DNA from: Cyanophora paradoxa
Taxonomy: Eukaryota; Glaucocystophyceae; Cyanophorales; Cyanophoraceae
Length of the DNA: 64,000 nucleotides
NCBI GenBank assembly: GCA_004431415.1
Contig: QPMI01000596.1
Location: forward strand, 61,047-125,046
Direction: 5' to 3'
A program made the position numbers and the translations under genes. How positions within the stretch are numbered: position 1 is the first letter of the stretch; each line of letters begins with the position of its first letter. This document shows positions 24,501-36,497 of the stretch, piece by piece. The notes below the pieces were generated by a model. It was not told the origin of the DNA, made no database searches, and saw only the letters and a program-made list of their open reading frames with translations.

Positions 24501-25759
24501 TCCCGGAGCCCCGCACCCACCGCTAGACGCTGGCGCCGCTGGGCGCTGGGCGCTGGCCGCCCGGCCATCGTCGGCGCGTGTCTAGATCACCGCCCCCCCC
24601 GCCGTCCGCCCCCGCCCGCCCCCGCATAGCTAGAGGCTGACGCCGCTTGGCGCTGCGCCCTGGGCGCGGGACGCCGAATCGGTTTATAGAACAAACCCAG
24701 AGGCGGTGTCCAGATCACCTCCCCCGCACCCGCCCTTTCCTCCTCTCCCTCCTCGCCGTCGCCGACGCGCTCGCCGGGGCGGCAGGGAGCTGCGGGCGGC
24801 GTGGCACGCCCCGGACCTGGTCTTCTTTAAAGTGAAGGTACCCCCCCTCTCCTCTGCCTCAACGCAAGTTGCCAGTCTTGATGTCGATGTCCAAGTGGTC
24901 TAGCTGTAGATCTAGCCAAGTGGTCTAGATCTAATTAACGGCGGACCCTCCTCGGCTTCATCGCGAGTCTCGATGTCCAAGTGGTCTAGCTAGCTGTAGA
25001 TCTAGCCACGTGGCCTGGACCCAAGTCTAGACGTCCAAGTGCTCCAAATCTAGATCGGTGAAACTAAGCGAGTACCGTCCAGCGCCGAGCGAATGGCGCC
25101 GCTGCTGAGTCTACGTCCGCTGACGTCCGTGCGTGCAGATGGAGCTGGCGGACCGGTCGTTCGCGGTGCGGGTGCGGCTGGGGCGGACGCGGGCGGCGGG
25201 GGCGGCCCCGGCCTCTGGCGTGCTCCGCATCTGCAACGCCCGCCCCTTCCCCGAGGCCGGTGCGCCCGCGCGCCCTCTCTTTTGCCCGCTTCTGGGTCCA
25301 AGGCGCCCTAGCCCGGTCTAGGAAAAGACGATTAAAAGCGACCGATCTAGCGCTTCTACATCATCTAGAGCCCAGCCGATCTTCTAGAGCCCAGCCGATC
25401 TTCTAGAGCCCAGCCGTCCTACCCGGACCGCGCTCTAGACGCCGCTCTCTCGCCCGCCCGCCCACCCACCCACCCGCCGCTCACCCCCCGCCCCCGCCCC
25501 GCCGCGCCTGACCTCCCACAGGGGCGTGCAATCTAGGCGCCCTATAGCTAGTCCGATCTAGTTAGCACAAGGCACCCTAGCCATAGCCAGCCCGATCCAG
25601 CAGCAAGACGACTAACAGCCGCGCCTCGCCCTCGGGCAGGGGCGTGCACGTGGGAGCACCGGTTCGCGGGGCACGAGGCGCGCTTCGTCGTCGAGCCGAC
25701 GGACCCCGCCTTCCGCCTCGGTCCGCAGTCTCCGAGCCTGTACCCCCGTCCCATAGCCT

Positions 25760-25793
<34 letters not shown>

Positions 25794-28700
25794 TGACCCC
25801 CGGGCGCGGGCGCAGGGTGGTTCTACATGAGCGTGGAGGGCCCCTCGGACCGCCCCGCCGAGGTCGCCATCGTCGCCTGGGCCAAGGTACGCGCCCCGCC
25901 CGAGAGGAAGGAGCAGAGAAGGCCCTAGCCCCGGCGCCTGTCCTAGACGTCTAAGCCCGTCCTAGCCAAGACTAGACTGGGTAGCTTTGACCTAGGTACC
26001 TAGACTAGCCAAGGCCCCCGCCCTTTGAGAGGAGCCTGTCCTAAGAGAGAGTGAGAGAGAGAGAGAGAGGAAGAGGAGAGAGCCGCCCCGGCGCCTGTCC
26101 TAGCCTGTCCTAGCCCAGCCTAGAGTCCTAGTCTAGCCTGTCCTAAACTAGAGTAGCGTAGTCCGGCCTAGGGCCAAGGTATGCGCGGGCGACCCGCCCC
26201 TCCGCCCCCGGCCTCCGCCCCCCCCCCCCCCCCCCCCCCCCGCCCCCCGCTCGCTCTAGGAGGTGCAGGAGAGCGAGCGGGATGCTCAGCGCGCTTCCTC
26301 TCGGCCCGGCGAGGGGCTCCGCTGATCACGAGACCGCTCGATCTAAGCCAGCTCAGCTCAGAGACGCCAGCTCGATGCTCAGATGCTCAGGTTTTGAGGG
26401 GCTCCGCTGATCGCGGGGGGCGGGGCGGGGTACGCAGGCGCGGGACGTTCGCGGCGAGCGCGCCGTCCGCGTCTCCCTCTCCAAGGTCCTCGCGTACCCC
26501 CCTATCCCTCGGATCAGATCTGATCTGATCTGATCTGATCTCATCTGATCTGATCTGATCTGATCTGATCCGAGCGCAGGCGATCGCGCGGGGCATGTGG
26601 AGCGAGGCGACGGCCTTCGCCGCCCACAACCGCCAGCAGGTCCGGCCCCCTCTACCCCCGCCCCTTCTCTCCCCCCCTCCCCCGCTCCGCCCGCCTTGTA
26701 CGGGGTCCGAGCTCTCCCCCTCCCTTTCTCCCCCCCCGCAACCCCCCCCCTCCTAGAATACAAGACCCCCCGGCTATCTAGAATACTAGAGCCCGGATAC
26801 TAGTTTCCGTCTCGCGTCCTATCCGTTCCTCAACCTCCCCCCTTCCCTCCTTCTTCCCTCCTTCTTCCCTCCTTCTGATCGGGAGGGGGGCGGCGCGCGC
26901 GCAGACGCGGGCACGGGTGCGCGAGGGGCCGCCCTCCCCCGAGCCCGAGGAGCCCGCCACCGAGGTGCCGTACCCCGCCTCCTTCTCCTCCTCCTCCTCC
27001 TCACCCATCCACCCCCTCTTCCCGAGGCGGCCAATTTGGGGCCTCAGCTCCCTTCGTCTTAGAAAACGTTACTCAGCTGAGCTTAGTCGAGCTTTGTTCG
27101 GCCGGAAGAATATAGGCGAGGGAATTAGGTCCCTCGCGGGTGTGCCGGAGGCGCTAGGCGCCTCCCTCAGCTCGGCTACCCCTCCGCGCGCCCCCTCCTC
27201 ACTCCCCTCCTCTTCCCTACTCCCCCCCCCTACTCTTCCGCTCCCCCTTCCCACCCCACCCTCCACCCCCTCCTCACTCCCCCCCTCTTCAGACGGACCG
27301 CGAGCTGGACTACTCGTCGGCGGCCGAGTGGACCGTCGCCGGCGCCGCCCCGGCCCCGCTCCTCGTGCGCCCCGCGCCCCCGTCCGCATCATAAGCATCA
27401 TAGCATCCTAGCATCCTAAAGCCAAGGATGTCTAGCGTCATGAATCCTCCAGCCTCTCTAGCATCCTCCTAAAGCGCGGACCCCGCCTCCAGTTATAGTG
27501 TGCGCTAGCGCTCCGTCCGCCCCAGCTACAGTGCGCTCCGCCGCGCCGCTGACCTTGCGCTCCCTCCCCCCCTCCCTCCCGCCCCCTCCCTTCTCGCGCA
27601 GGCGGCGCCGGCGGTGCGGCTGCAGCCGCCGACGCCGCCCGACTCCTCCGCCGACGAGGCCCGCGCCGCCGCCAAGGTGCCATGCGACGCGAATAGGGAA
27701 GCGATTCTATAAGAAATAGCTAGATTAGATGCCGAAAAATCTAGAGCCGAATAGGTTAAGAGTAGGTTATCTAGAGCCGAATAGGCTAGAGCCGGCCTTT
27801 TAGCGAAGCGAGTAGGGATCCAGTCTGGGAGAGCGGCGCGAAAGGATCAGATTCACTTGGAGAGATTTACATGCCGGAGATTCGGGCGCCCGCCTCCCCC
27901 CCCCCCCCCCCCCCCCCCCCCCGCGGATGACGCTGACGCGCCTCCCTCCCCCTCCCCCGCAGCGGGAGTCGGCGGTGGCGGCGGCGGCGGTGGCGGCGGC
28001 GAGCCGGGAGATGGGCGCCTTGGGCTACGTCCCCTCCTCCTCCGCAGCCCGCCGCCTCCTCCCACGCTCCAGGTCCGCCCGCCCCGCCCCGCCCCGCCCT
28101 GATGGTTCTTCCCAATAGCTATAGCTAGAAGCCCGACGTCTTGGGAGCCAGCCGGCGCCCTTCCTAAAACACACAAAGAGCCTATAGCCTTGCTTCTTCC
28201 TTGGCCTATAGCTAGAAGCCGCCGCGCCCTCTCTCTATAGCTAGAAGCCGCCGCGCCTGGCCTATAGCTCCAGTCCGATCCATGCTTCTTCCTTAGCCCA
28301 TCTATGTAGCTAGAAGCCGCCGCCCCCTCTCTCAACCCTTCGTTCGCAGCACGTTCACGTCGGGGATAAGCACGCCGCGGAGCGCGAACACGCTGGCGCC
28401 CCCGACGCCCCTCGGGGCCATGACCCCCAAGTGAGCGGCCGGCCCCTCCCCTCCCCTCCCCTCCCCTCTCCTCTCTTCGCTTTGCTTTGCTTCGCTTTGC
28501 TCTGCTGATCGCTCGCTCGCGCCCAGCGTGGCGATGCCGTCTTCGTCCTCGTCGTCTTCGATGAGCTTGAACATGAGCCCGGTACCTATATTTAGCTACA
28601 ATGCTTGATCGAAACGCTAACGTTGTTTTAAACGAGACGCATGCATGCAAATGATAATGATATCGCTTCGTTCGCTCGCAGGGGCGGCCCCAGTCCCTCT

Positions 28701-29448
28701 CGGCGGCGCTCGCCAGCGCCCTCGCGCCCATAGCGGAGGCGATGGCCGAGCAGCCTCCAGCGCCGGCGCCGGCGGGGCAGGCGAGGCCGCCCTCGGCCCC
28801 GCCGGCAGCAGCAGCAGCGGTGGCAGCCGCCGCGCCGTCCTCCTCCTCCTCCGAGACACTGGCGCCGGCGCCGGCGCCCGCGCCGGCGCCCGCCGCGGCG
28901 ACGCCCCGCAGGGGTATGGCGCTCCTTCCCCGGAGCTCCACCTTCGCCGGGTACGTCATTCATTTCGTGCTCTAGACCTGTTCATAGCTAGAGCGACCCG
29001 CCCGCCCGCCCGCCCCCCCGCCCCTCAGAACTCAACCGGCTTTCGCCGCAGGCGCTCGAACGCTTCCGCTGCGGCAGCGGCGGCGGCCGCCGCCGCCGCC
29101 GCGCCGCCGCCCTCCGACGGCGCCGCGGCCGGCGAGGGCGAGCTGAAGGCGTCCGACTTCCTCAAGGTATTTTGAGCTCAATTAAGCTAAGGCCTTACAA
29201 GAAATTAAACCGCGCTCCTTAAGCTCTCAATCGTTGCATCCCGCCTTTTCTGGTTTGGCCTGACGCTGTGTGCCCCCGGGCAGCCCCGCAACATATTCTC
29301 GGCGCGGGGCGGGCCCCGCACCCCGCGGGCCGGGGCGAATTCGAGCTGGCAGGACGGCGCCTCGAGCTCCGGCCTGAATTCCGCGGGCGGCCCGCGGCCC
29401 GTCTCCCCAGCCGCATCGATTTCGGTGTCGTTCGCCGCTCAGATGTAA
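21547..29448 (+). CDS. Large multi-exon gene of unknown function
   Basis: Starts MLSRMLPSPPESVEMQPLPP and ends 'SVSFAAQM' at 29446-29448. Exon pieces recognisable by clean CAG|..|GT borders include 'SAASFLRANVSGQPSLDP', 'ERWQFDQSVLHHGES', 'FDTPEHASRLVIYLKAVEG', 'DLYGSFLYHEPNM', 'DDYMVIDDSDPEFRATP', 'SPARFELAVRSNSTFPLSLG', 'ELRAAWHAPDLVFFKVK', 'ELADRSFAVRVRLGR', 'WEHRFAGHEARFVVEPTD' and 'GWFYMSVEGPSDRPAEVAI'. The middle looks like beta-strand-rich domains. The 3' part is low-complexity Ala/Pro/Ser (about 26.9-29.4 kb). The N-terminal third is acidic and Pro-rich with 'LDDDDLPSDVEY'. No transmembrane segment or catalytic motif stands out. It may be more than one gene; I cannot exclude a boundary near 27.4 kb. 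Confidence 0.45.
25761..25791. repeat. Poly-C run (31 C)
   Basis: The longest mononucleotide run I see, 31 cytosines in an intron just upstream of the acceptor for the exon beginning 'GWFYMSVEG'. The position suggests it acts as, or arose from, the polypyrimidine tract. Confidence 0.9.
26511..26570. repeat. (GATCT)n microsatellite
   Basis: About eleven copies of the pentamer TGATC, with one variant (TCATC), lie in an intron directly before a CAG acceptor. Shorter arrays of the same unit lie in intron 2 of the hybrid-binding-domain gene (37237-37268) and near 16390. Confidence 0.9.
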
Positions 29449-30103
29449 AGTAAGGCTCAGGCTAGGTGGCTGTAGGCCTTGGGCCTGTAGCTATAGATGT
29501 GAATTTGATCCGTATATACGTATGTGTCATCTCGTATGTATGCACAGCTCGCTTTCCATTCATTTCACGGAGTGTCGCAGCTCTAGCTATAGCTAGCTAT
29601 AGTTGCAATTGCCTTTCTATCCTCGTTTCGTTTGCTCGTGACATCGATTGCAATTCACAAAAATGCTCTTCTTCTCGAAGTAGCTATAGTCTCGTGATCA
29701 TATAGTCTCATGATCAGAGTTTCTGAAGCTTAAAGCTTGGCGTGATGTATTTTAGATCGCAATTTGAAACAATTTGATCGCAAAAAGACCGTGGCCGAGA
29801 CGTCGACGTCGACTTGCGCATGCACGCGCGCGCGCGTACCAAGTGGCAAGCGCTGAGAGCGCTGCAGCTGAATCGCCTCGCGCCGCGCTGCGCATGCGAT
29901 CTAGCGAACGTCGACGTCGTCGACCAGCGCTAGCGCTAGCGAGTGCTGCCAGAACGAAGGATCGTGTACCCCCAACTGACCAAGACACAGCCGCGCAAGC
30001 TTAAGTTCGGCCTCCGGCGAACAGCTTAGCTCCTCATTACTACGCAAAACTCGCTTCCTAGCAGAACCCAAGCTGTAGCCTGAGCGTGGGCCGGTCGGCG
30101 ACG
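29449..30103. other. Intergenic region
   Basis: No gene is seen. It contains short palindromes such as GACGTCGACGTC (about 29800) and GCTAGCGCTAGC, and should include the promoter of the following gene. Confidence 0.5.
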
Positions 30104-31398
30104 ATGCCTTACGTGAAGTGGGACACAGCGTCTCAGGACGGCAGGCTAACGTCGCCGCACGACCTGGACTACGTGCGCCCGGGCCTCCCGCCGCGCCTGC
30201 GGCCGCGGGCGCCCGCCGCCAGCCGCTGAGCCGCCAGCTTGGCAACCTGCGATGACCCCATCCACAGGTCACGGATGGACCGAACGGCCTTCCGCTCAGG
30301 CCCAACGCGAAATGTGCGATGCGGTCGCCTCGCTCTGCCGCTCTCTGGCGCGTGCTGACCGGGCGCCGCCCCCGGCGCGCGCCCGGCCCGCAGCGATCGA
30401 CATGGGCAACTGCGACCCACAGGATCGGGCGCCGAACGGTCTGCCTCTGGACACGCCCGTTGCGGTGCGTCTCCGCGCCGCCCGGCAGCCCCGCTGCGCC
30501 AGCTAGACCCGTCGGCGCCGGCCGGGCGAGCGCGCAACCCGCGGTCCGCGGCGGCCACGTGCAAAGCCAACGACTCCGCTTCCGCCTCCCGCGCAGATCG
30601 TCTCTCCGGTCCGCATGGCCGATGAGAACGGCGAGAAGCAGCCAGTCTTTCTGTACACAAAGCCCGGCTGGAGTAGCTGGTGGGTCGGCACCCCCTCCAT
30701 GGCCAGCCAGTTCCCGGAGGCCAAAGTGCTCTTCTCCTACGCCAAGGTACCCCCCTTCGAGGCCCCCTCCCGCCCGGCGTCCGTACCCCTCGAGCTCCCC
30801 TCTCGGCTTCTCACGCGTACCCCCAACCTGCAGAAAACATACATGTGCTGCCCCAACGGCTCGCGCTTCGCGATTGACGGCGCCGACGGGCTAAAGTCCG
30901 GCTGCTACCAGGTAGCCGCACCCGTACCCCCCCCCCGCCCTACCGCCGCCGCCCGATTCGCGTAACCCCCCACCTCAGGGCGAGCTCCCGCTGGCAACGG
31001 AGTACCCCGAGGGCCCCACGTGGCTCGCGGAGGGCCGGCTGAAGAGCACGGCCGACGTCAAGCTCCCCGAGACCGCGGCGGTACCCCTCCCTGGCTTCAC
31101 TCCCCACCCGCTCGTGCTGATGCCGTACCCCCCAGGAGCAGCTGGACGCGTACCAATACACCGTCGACGAGTCGCAGCTCGCAGACGCGAACGCGGTGCG
31201 CCGGACCCGGGTTCGAATCGCGACGGGGCTGTTCGAGCGGATCGAGGGGTACGCTCGCAGGTCGACGCGGACGCGGCGGCCGCGGACGTCGACGGCAGCG
31301 CCGACGCGTTCGGGGCGGAGGGGTACATGCACAGCGATTCGGTCGAACCCGACGGGGCGGCGGCGTACCCCCCCGGGGCCGGGCATGACCTCCTGTAG
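30104..31398 (+). CDS. Eight-exon orphan gene, unknown acidic protein
   Basis: All eight exons join in frame with GT-AG borders. They start MPYVKWDTASQDGRL (30104-30172) and continue 'VTDGPNGLPLRPNAK', 'SIDMGNCDPQDRAPNGLPL', 'QPVFLYTKPGWSSWWVGT', 'KTYMCCPNGSRFAIDG', 'GELPLATEYPEGPTWLAEG', 'EQLDAYQYTVDESQLADA' and an acidic Ala/Asp-rich end finishing 'PPGAGHDLL'. The short phrase 'PNGLPL' occurs twice in the N-terminal third. No signal peptide, transmembrane helix or known catalytic motif is evident. Introns begin GTGCG or GTACCC. I do not recognise a family; the consistent splicing argues that the gene is real and functional. Confidence 0.65.
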
Positions 31399-31804
31399 CT
31401 ATAGGGCGCGGGGGCCCTGCACCCTCATCGATATCCCTGCTCTGCCCCTCCCCTGCCCTTGCCCTTCCGGATCCCCCGCCCTTCCAGCTCTAGGCCTAGG
31501 CTAGTAGACATCTCGCGCGCGCGGCTCTTCCCACCATCTTCCCTAACGTGCCCCCTTCGACCTATAGCTATAGCTACCCCTGTCCATCCAATTAATATTA
31601 GCCCTGCCAATTTCGGGCGAAGCCTCTTCCGTAGGTCGATGGTGAACGTTTCCATCTATTTTTTTTCCACTCGAGTCCGATTGGTCCGAGCGTCCAGATT
31701 CGCAACCTCCGCAATGAAGGCGAACGGTCTCCGACGTCACACAGTAGAACTTTCGGGCGGCCAACCTTCACTGATTTATTTTCGGACTCGAAGCTCCCCT
31801 AAAT
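31399..31804. other. Intergenic region
   Basis: Nothing recognisable; it leads into the satellite block that begins near 31805. Confidence 0.4.
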
Positions 31805-32620
31805 CGTGTCGCGCGAAAATCGAATTTCCCTCCAGGATCAATTCCGGTATTTATACCCCGGCTCGATCGCGAAATCCCAAAAAGTGGGACCCGGTCCCGC
31901 GACGAAAGCGAGCCAGGGACGCGCCAGAGCGGTCAGAATGACAGCCAAGAGCGCGCGCATCGCGGCAAGCTCGATTTCGGCCGCCGCCGACGCTCCAGTC
32001 CAGAGAGTCGGCCGAAATTTCGATCCTGCCGGTTCCGGCCGGTCCCACGACGCGCGCAATCGATGCGTACTGGCGCGCATACACATAGCAGGGCCTGCGC
32101 ACTCCAGATATCCGCTTTTCGGAGCCGGAATATCGCAGGAAGGTGCCCGACAGCAAAAAAAAAAATCGATCCTGCACAGCCTCGGGCAACTTTCCGCGCG
32201 CCCACGCCGCGGCGCATGCGCAGAGCTATAGTATAAGCATTTGAGATATAGAAGAAGACTTCCGCACGGTCTCTAAATGCGCCGGGCCGCGAGGACCCAG
32301 CCGACCCCGAAAATTCGATCCTGGACGGACCTGTGCATCTTTCCGCGCGCCATCGCATCCTCACCCATGCCCATCGCTACAGTATTCATTTCAGATCTAA
32401 ACGAAGCCTTGCGCGACCTCTGTGGCCGCGAAAGAGCACGAGAACCCAGCCGACACGAAATTTTCGATCCTGGACAGGCCTGCACATATTTCCGCGCGCC
32501 CTCGCCTCCGTAGCCCTGGACATCGATCCTGTATGCATCTGAGAATCTGTTTAAGCGATTCGCACGCTCTGCGCATGCGCCTGGCAGCGAGAACCTCGCC
32601 GAGTCGCGTCTTCTAATGAT
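31805..32620. repeat. Satellite block, copy 1
   Basis: Closely similar to 33172-33990 in the same orientation. Each block begins with a segment holding a TATA-like GTATTTATACCCCGG and 'CCAAAAAGTGGGACCCGGTC'. It then runs into tandem sub-units of very roughly 120-190 bp, each with 'CCAGCCGA', a 'TTCGATCCTG' core, 'TTTCCGCGCGCC' and a CATTTGAGA-like end. No frame is conserved between copies, so it is non-coding. Confidence 0.75.
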
Positions 32621-33171
32621 CAACACTCTTCCCTCAATTTCCTCAGGGCCGGGCCTCGAGCTCAACTACAGCTAGCTGATTGGCAGCACCACTCCTCCCC
32701 TCATTATATTCTCTCTCAGCTGAACCAATTCCCCTAATTACATAATTATATTCTCTTAGGACAGCGCCTCTCAGGACAACTCCTCCCATAATTTTCCCTC
32801 TCCCTGCCCCGCCGACCCAGCAACAGCCGCAACGGGCTGCGATGAAAAAGGGGGGCGCGAGGTGGGCCGCTGAGGCTTCGCCCGATGTTTGGGACCCGCA
32901 GGGGCCCAGGGCTTGTCGGAAATCCGGGTCGGCGAACGAAATTCCTGTTCTCTCTATATAATGTCCGTACCCCGTGTTCATCGTGGATCAATTCACGCAC
33001 ACACCTCGACAGTGACGTCACGCAATTCTCCATCGAGTTCTCTCATGGATCAAATCTCAGACTTGTATGCCGACATGTCCGGACGTCTCGCGGAATTCCG
33101 ATCGTGGCTTCTCGAGGGAGACCGCTCTCCCATGGCCGTCGCGCGAATATCGAATTTCGGCTCTCCCGTGG
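32621..33171. other. Spacer between satellite blocks
   Basis: No repeat sub-units and no gene recognised. Confidence 0.4.
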
Positions 33172-33990
33172 GCGTCACGCGAAAATCGAATTTCTCTCGT
33201 GAACTAATCCCGGTATTTATACCCCGGTTCGATTGCGAAACTCCAAAAAGTGGGACCCGGTCCCGCCCGGTCCCGCGACGAAAGCGCGCCAGGAACGCCC
33301 CAGAGCGGTACAGAATGAGAGCCGAGGGCGCGCGCACCGCTGCAAGCTCGATTTCGGGCGCCGCCGACACTGCCGTGCGAAGAGTCGGCAGAAACTTTGA
33401 CCCAGCCGGTCCCGCCCGGTCCCGCGACGCACGCAATCGATGCGTACTCACGCGCATAGACATAGCACGGCCTGCGCACTCCAGCGATCCGCTTTTCGGA
33501 GCCGGAACAGTGCAGGAAGGCACCCGGCGGCGAAAATTCGATCCTGCACAGGCCCGGACATCTTTCCGCGCGCCCACGCCGCGGCGCATGCGCGGAACAA
33601 TAGTATAAGCATTTGAGATGTAGACAAATCCTTCCGCGCGCTTTGCAGATGCGCCGGGCCGCGAGGACCCAGCCGACCCCAAGAATTCGATCCTTGACAA
33701 ACCTGCCCATCTTTCCGCGCGCCCTCGCATCCTCACGCATGCCCATCCGTACAGTACTAGTATTCATTTGAGAGCTTTTCCAAGCTTTGCGCAAGCTCTC
33801 TGGGGGCGAAAGAGCACAAGAACCCAGCCGACGCCAAACTTGAAATTTTCGATCCTGCACACTGTGACAGGCCTGCACATATTTCCGTGCGCCCTCGCCT
33901 CCCCAGCCCTCCACATTGATAGTATATGCATTCTAAGAGATTCGCAAGCTCTAGGCATGTGCATGCGCCTGGCCCGGCCGCGGGAACCTC
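33172..33990. repeat. Satellite block, copy 2
   Basis: Second copy of the block at 31805-32620, with the same order: TATA-like start (about 33210), the 'AAAAAGTGGGACCCGGTC' segment (here with CCCGGTCCCG doubled), then the sub-units with 'CAGCCGAC' and 'TTCGATCC'. The conservation of order and orientation indicates a segmental duplication. Confidence 0.75.
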
Positions 33991-34035
33991 GCTCCTCCCC
34001 TTCATGATGAGGAGCTCGAGCGCTAGCTCGAGGCC

Positions 34036-34096
34036 TAGGTGAGACCTAGGGGGGAAATATATATATATATATAAATTTCCCCCCTAGATCTCACCT
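34036..34096. repeat. Long hairpin (inverted repeat) with (AT)n centre
   Basis: AGGTGAGACCTAGGGGGGAAA and its near-perfect reverse complement flank an (AT)n centre. Two partial direct copies of the right arm with 'GAGCTCGAGCTCCACCGA' follow at about 34097-34125 and 34140-34176. The structure could extrude as a cruciform or be the remains of a small inverted-repeat element. Confidence 0.75.
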
Positions 34097-34374
34097 AGAG
34101 CTCGAGCTCCACCGAACAATATATATATTCCCCCCTAGATATCACCTCGAGCTCGAGCTCCACCGACCAATATATGGCGGCGATGAATATTAATAAGGTG
34201 GCCCAGTGGCGGCGGGCCCGGGGGGGGGGGGCTTCGAAAAAGCCCAACCTTTTGGACACGCAAGCTTAAGGGCCCACGGCTTATATAATTATTCAGTTAG
34301 GCCCGGCTCGGCGGTGTACATGTATACGTACATGTAGAGGCGTGGCGAGGGGCTGCGAGGGCCTGGGGCGGAAG

Positions 34375-35070
34375 CGCGCGGGGCAGCCGCCGGGCGCCGG
34401 CGCCGTGACTCGCCGGGTGGGGCGCAGCCTCGGAGCACGGCGGCCTGGCGGCATGACTTGGTGGACGGGCGGGGGCTCGCCGGGCGGAGCGGAGGCGCGC
34501 GGGGCAGCCGCCGGGCGCCGGCGCCGTGACTCGCCGGGTGGGGCGCAGCCTCGGAGCACGGCGGCCTGGCGGCATGACTTGGTGGACGGGGCGGGGGCTC
34601 GCCGGGCGGAGCGGAGGCGCGCGGGGCAGCCGCCGGGCGCCGGCGCCGTGACTCGCCGGGTGGGGCGCAGCCTCGGAGCGCGGCGGCCTGGCGGCATGAC
34701 TTGGTGGACGGGGCGGGGGCTCGCCGGGCGGAGCGGAGGCGCGCGGGGCAGCCGCCGGGCGCCGGCGCCGTGACTCGCCGGGTGGGGCGCAGCCTCGGAG
34801 CACGGCGGCCTGGCGGCATGACTTGGTGGACGGGCGGGGCTCACCGGGCGGAGCGGAGGCGCGCGGGCAGCCGCCGGGCGCCGGCGCCGTGACTCGCCGG
34901 GTGGGGCGCAGCCTCGGAGCGCGGCGGCCTGGCGGCATGACTTGGTGGACGGGGCGGGGGCTCGCCGGGCGGAGCAGAGGCGCGCGGGCAGCCGCCGGGC
35001 GCCGTGGCTCGCCGGGTGGCCATGGGGCGCAGCCTCGGAGCGCGGTGCCGGCGGCCTGGCGGCGTGCCAC
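34375..35070. repeat. Minisatellite, about 121-bp unit, five copies plus a degenerate one
   Basis: The marker word GCATGACTTGGTGGACGG starts at 34451, 34572, 34694, 34816 and 34935, giving spacings of 121, 122, 122 and 119 bp. A sixth, altered unit runs to about 35070. Units are very G+C-rich and nearly identical. The long open frames here on both strands follow from the repeat and are not genes. Confidence 0.92.
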
Positions 35071-36497
35071 GGTGGCTCAGCGGCTTGGTGGACGGAGCCG
35101 AGGCCCCACAGGCGGCGGCGAGGCTCTCACTGAGTCAGGGAGGGCCCGGGGCAGAGGCATGCAGAGTGGCGCCGGCAGCTCGCGGGGGGGCTCAGCCATG
35201 GCAGCTCGCGGGGGGGCTCAGCCATATACATGGCCATGGCACGGAGGCGGCGGATCCGGAGCAGCGTGCAGCCTACGGTGCAGGGCCAGGTCTACGCCTA
35301 CCGAGCGCTGCAGCTGCCCGCTAAGCCTCATTGACGCTAAGACAGACAGGGAGGCTGAGGGAGCAGGCATGCATTGGCAGGGCTTACCACACGTGAGTGT
35401 GGGCTTGTTGCAAGTGCCCAATGGAATTTTAAAAAATTGCAATTGAATTCATGATCAATCTGCTTGCTGTGATCTGCTCTTGCAAATTGAGCTCCCTCCG
35501 TTCACTCGACTTGGCGAGCTCCCTGAGTCTCCCTCCCATGGCCACTCCCCACTAGTACTGCTGGGCCCGCACTGCGGCAGTGCACACTGTGACATCCTTT
35601 TTAAATTTTATGCATACATATGCACTCTCTTTGAGCTTTTAATTTGATCCGAGAAATTCAGATCAAGAACCGGGCTGCAGCTGCTGGCCGCCGGGCGCGA
35701 ACGTGTTAACTTTAGTAACAGGCCGCCGGGCGGACCAGTACGTATACACGTACCTGGCCGGGCGTGAATCCGGGCCGGCCGCTCGTATACACGTACCGCT
35801 CGCGCGCGGACAGGCGCCGGCCCGGCCCGGGCCGGGCGGCCGGCGCGCGCGCGCGGGGCGCCGGCGCGAAATTTAATGAATTCGAAATTGATTAAAATTT
35901 CGGGGGGGGGTACGAGTACGTACGCTGGACCCCCGTACCACCCGTCCCACCCGTACCATATGTACCACCCCACTCCCCTGCATCCACCGATGCCCCCGCC
36001 TCACCGAAGGACGGGCCCGTACTTTCTGCCGGGTACGGGCGCGGGTCTTCGCCAGCTGGTTGGATCCAGACAGCGCACATCGCAGGCAACGCACGCAGCT
36101 GCAGACATCGCAGGCAGCCTGGCGGCGGCACTGCAGCCTTTCGCTATCATCTCTCTTCCCAGCCGCATCGATCCCGCCGGCCTCGCGCGCGCCGCACCTG
36201 GCGGCTGGAGCTGGGATGGAAACGAGATCCCTGGAGCTGCCGATCGGTCCGCGAATGGCAGCGAAGGGAGAACGCGGCATCGCTGACCTTGGGCCTTGAA
36301 CGCGCAGACTTGTACGCGCGGCTCGAGGAGTATGCGGAAAGGAGTCGGAATACACTCGCCGGCGTCGTCGCGTTGCTGTTGAGCACCGCCCCGGAGCCCG
36401 CTCTCCCGGTCGAGCAGTGCACGCAGCTTCGGATTCCCGTGCGTGCCCGCCCGCCCGCACGTGCATTCCCAGCGTGATTGGCGCTTCGCATCCGCAG
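35071..36497. other. Region upstream of the hybrid-binding-domain gene, with one possible exon
   Basis: Mostly without recognisable genes. A candidate upstream exon at 36308-36438 has good borders (CAG| and |GTGCGT). It reads 'LYARLEEYAERSRNTLAG' and ends in phase to join the start codon exon at 36498, so the following gene may extend upstream. Confidence 0.4.

Noticed and set aside
34289-35070. Long open frames on both strands over the 121-bp repeat
   Set aside because: They result from a G+C-rich tandem repeat without stops; no unique protein content and no splice structure.
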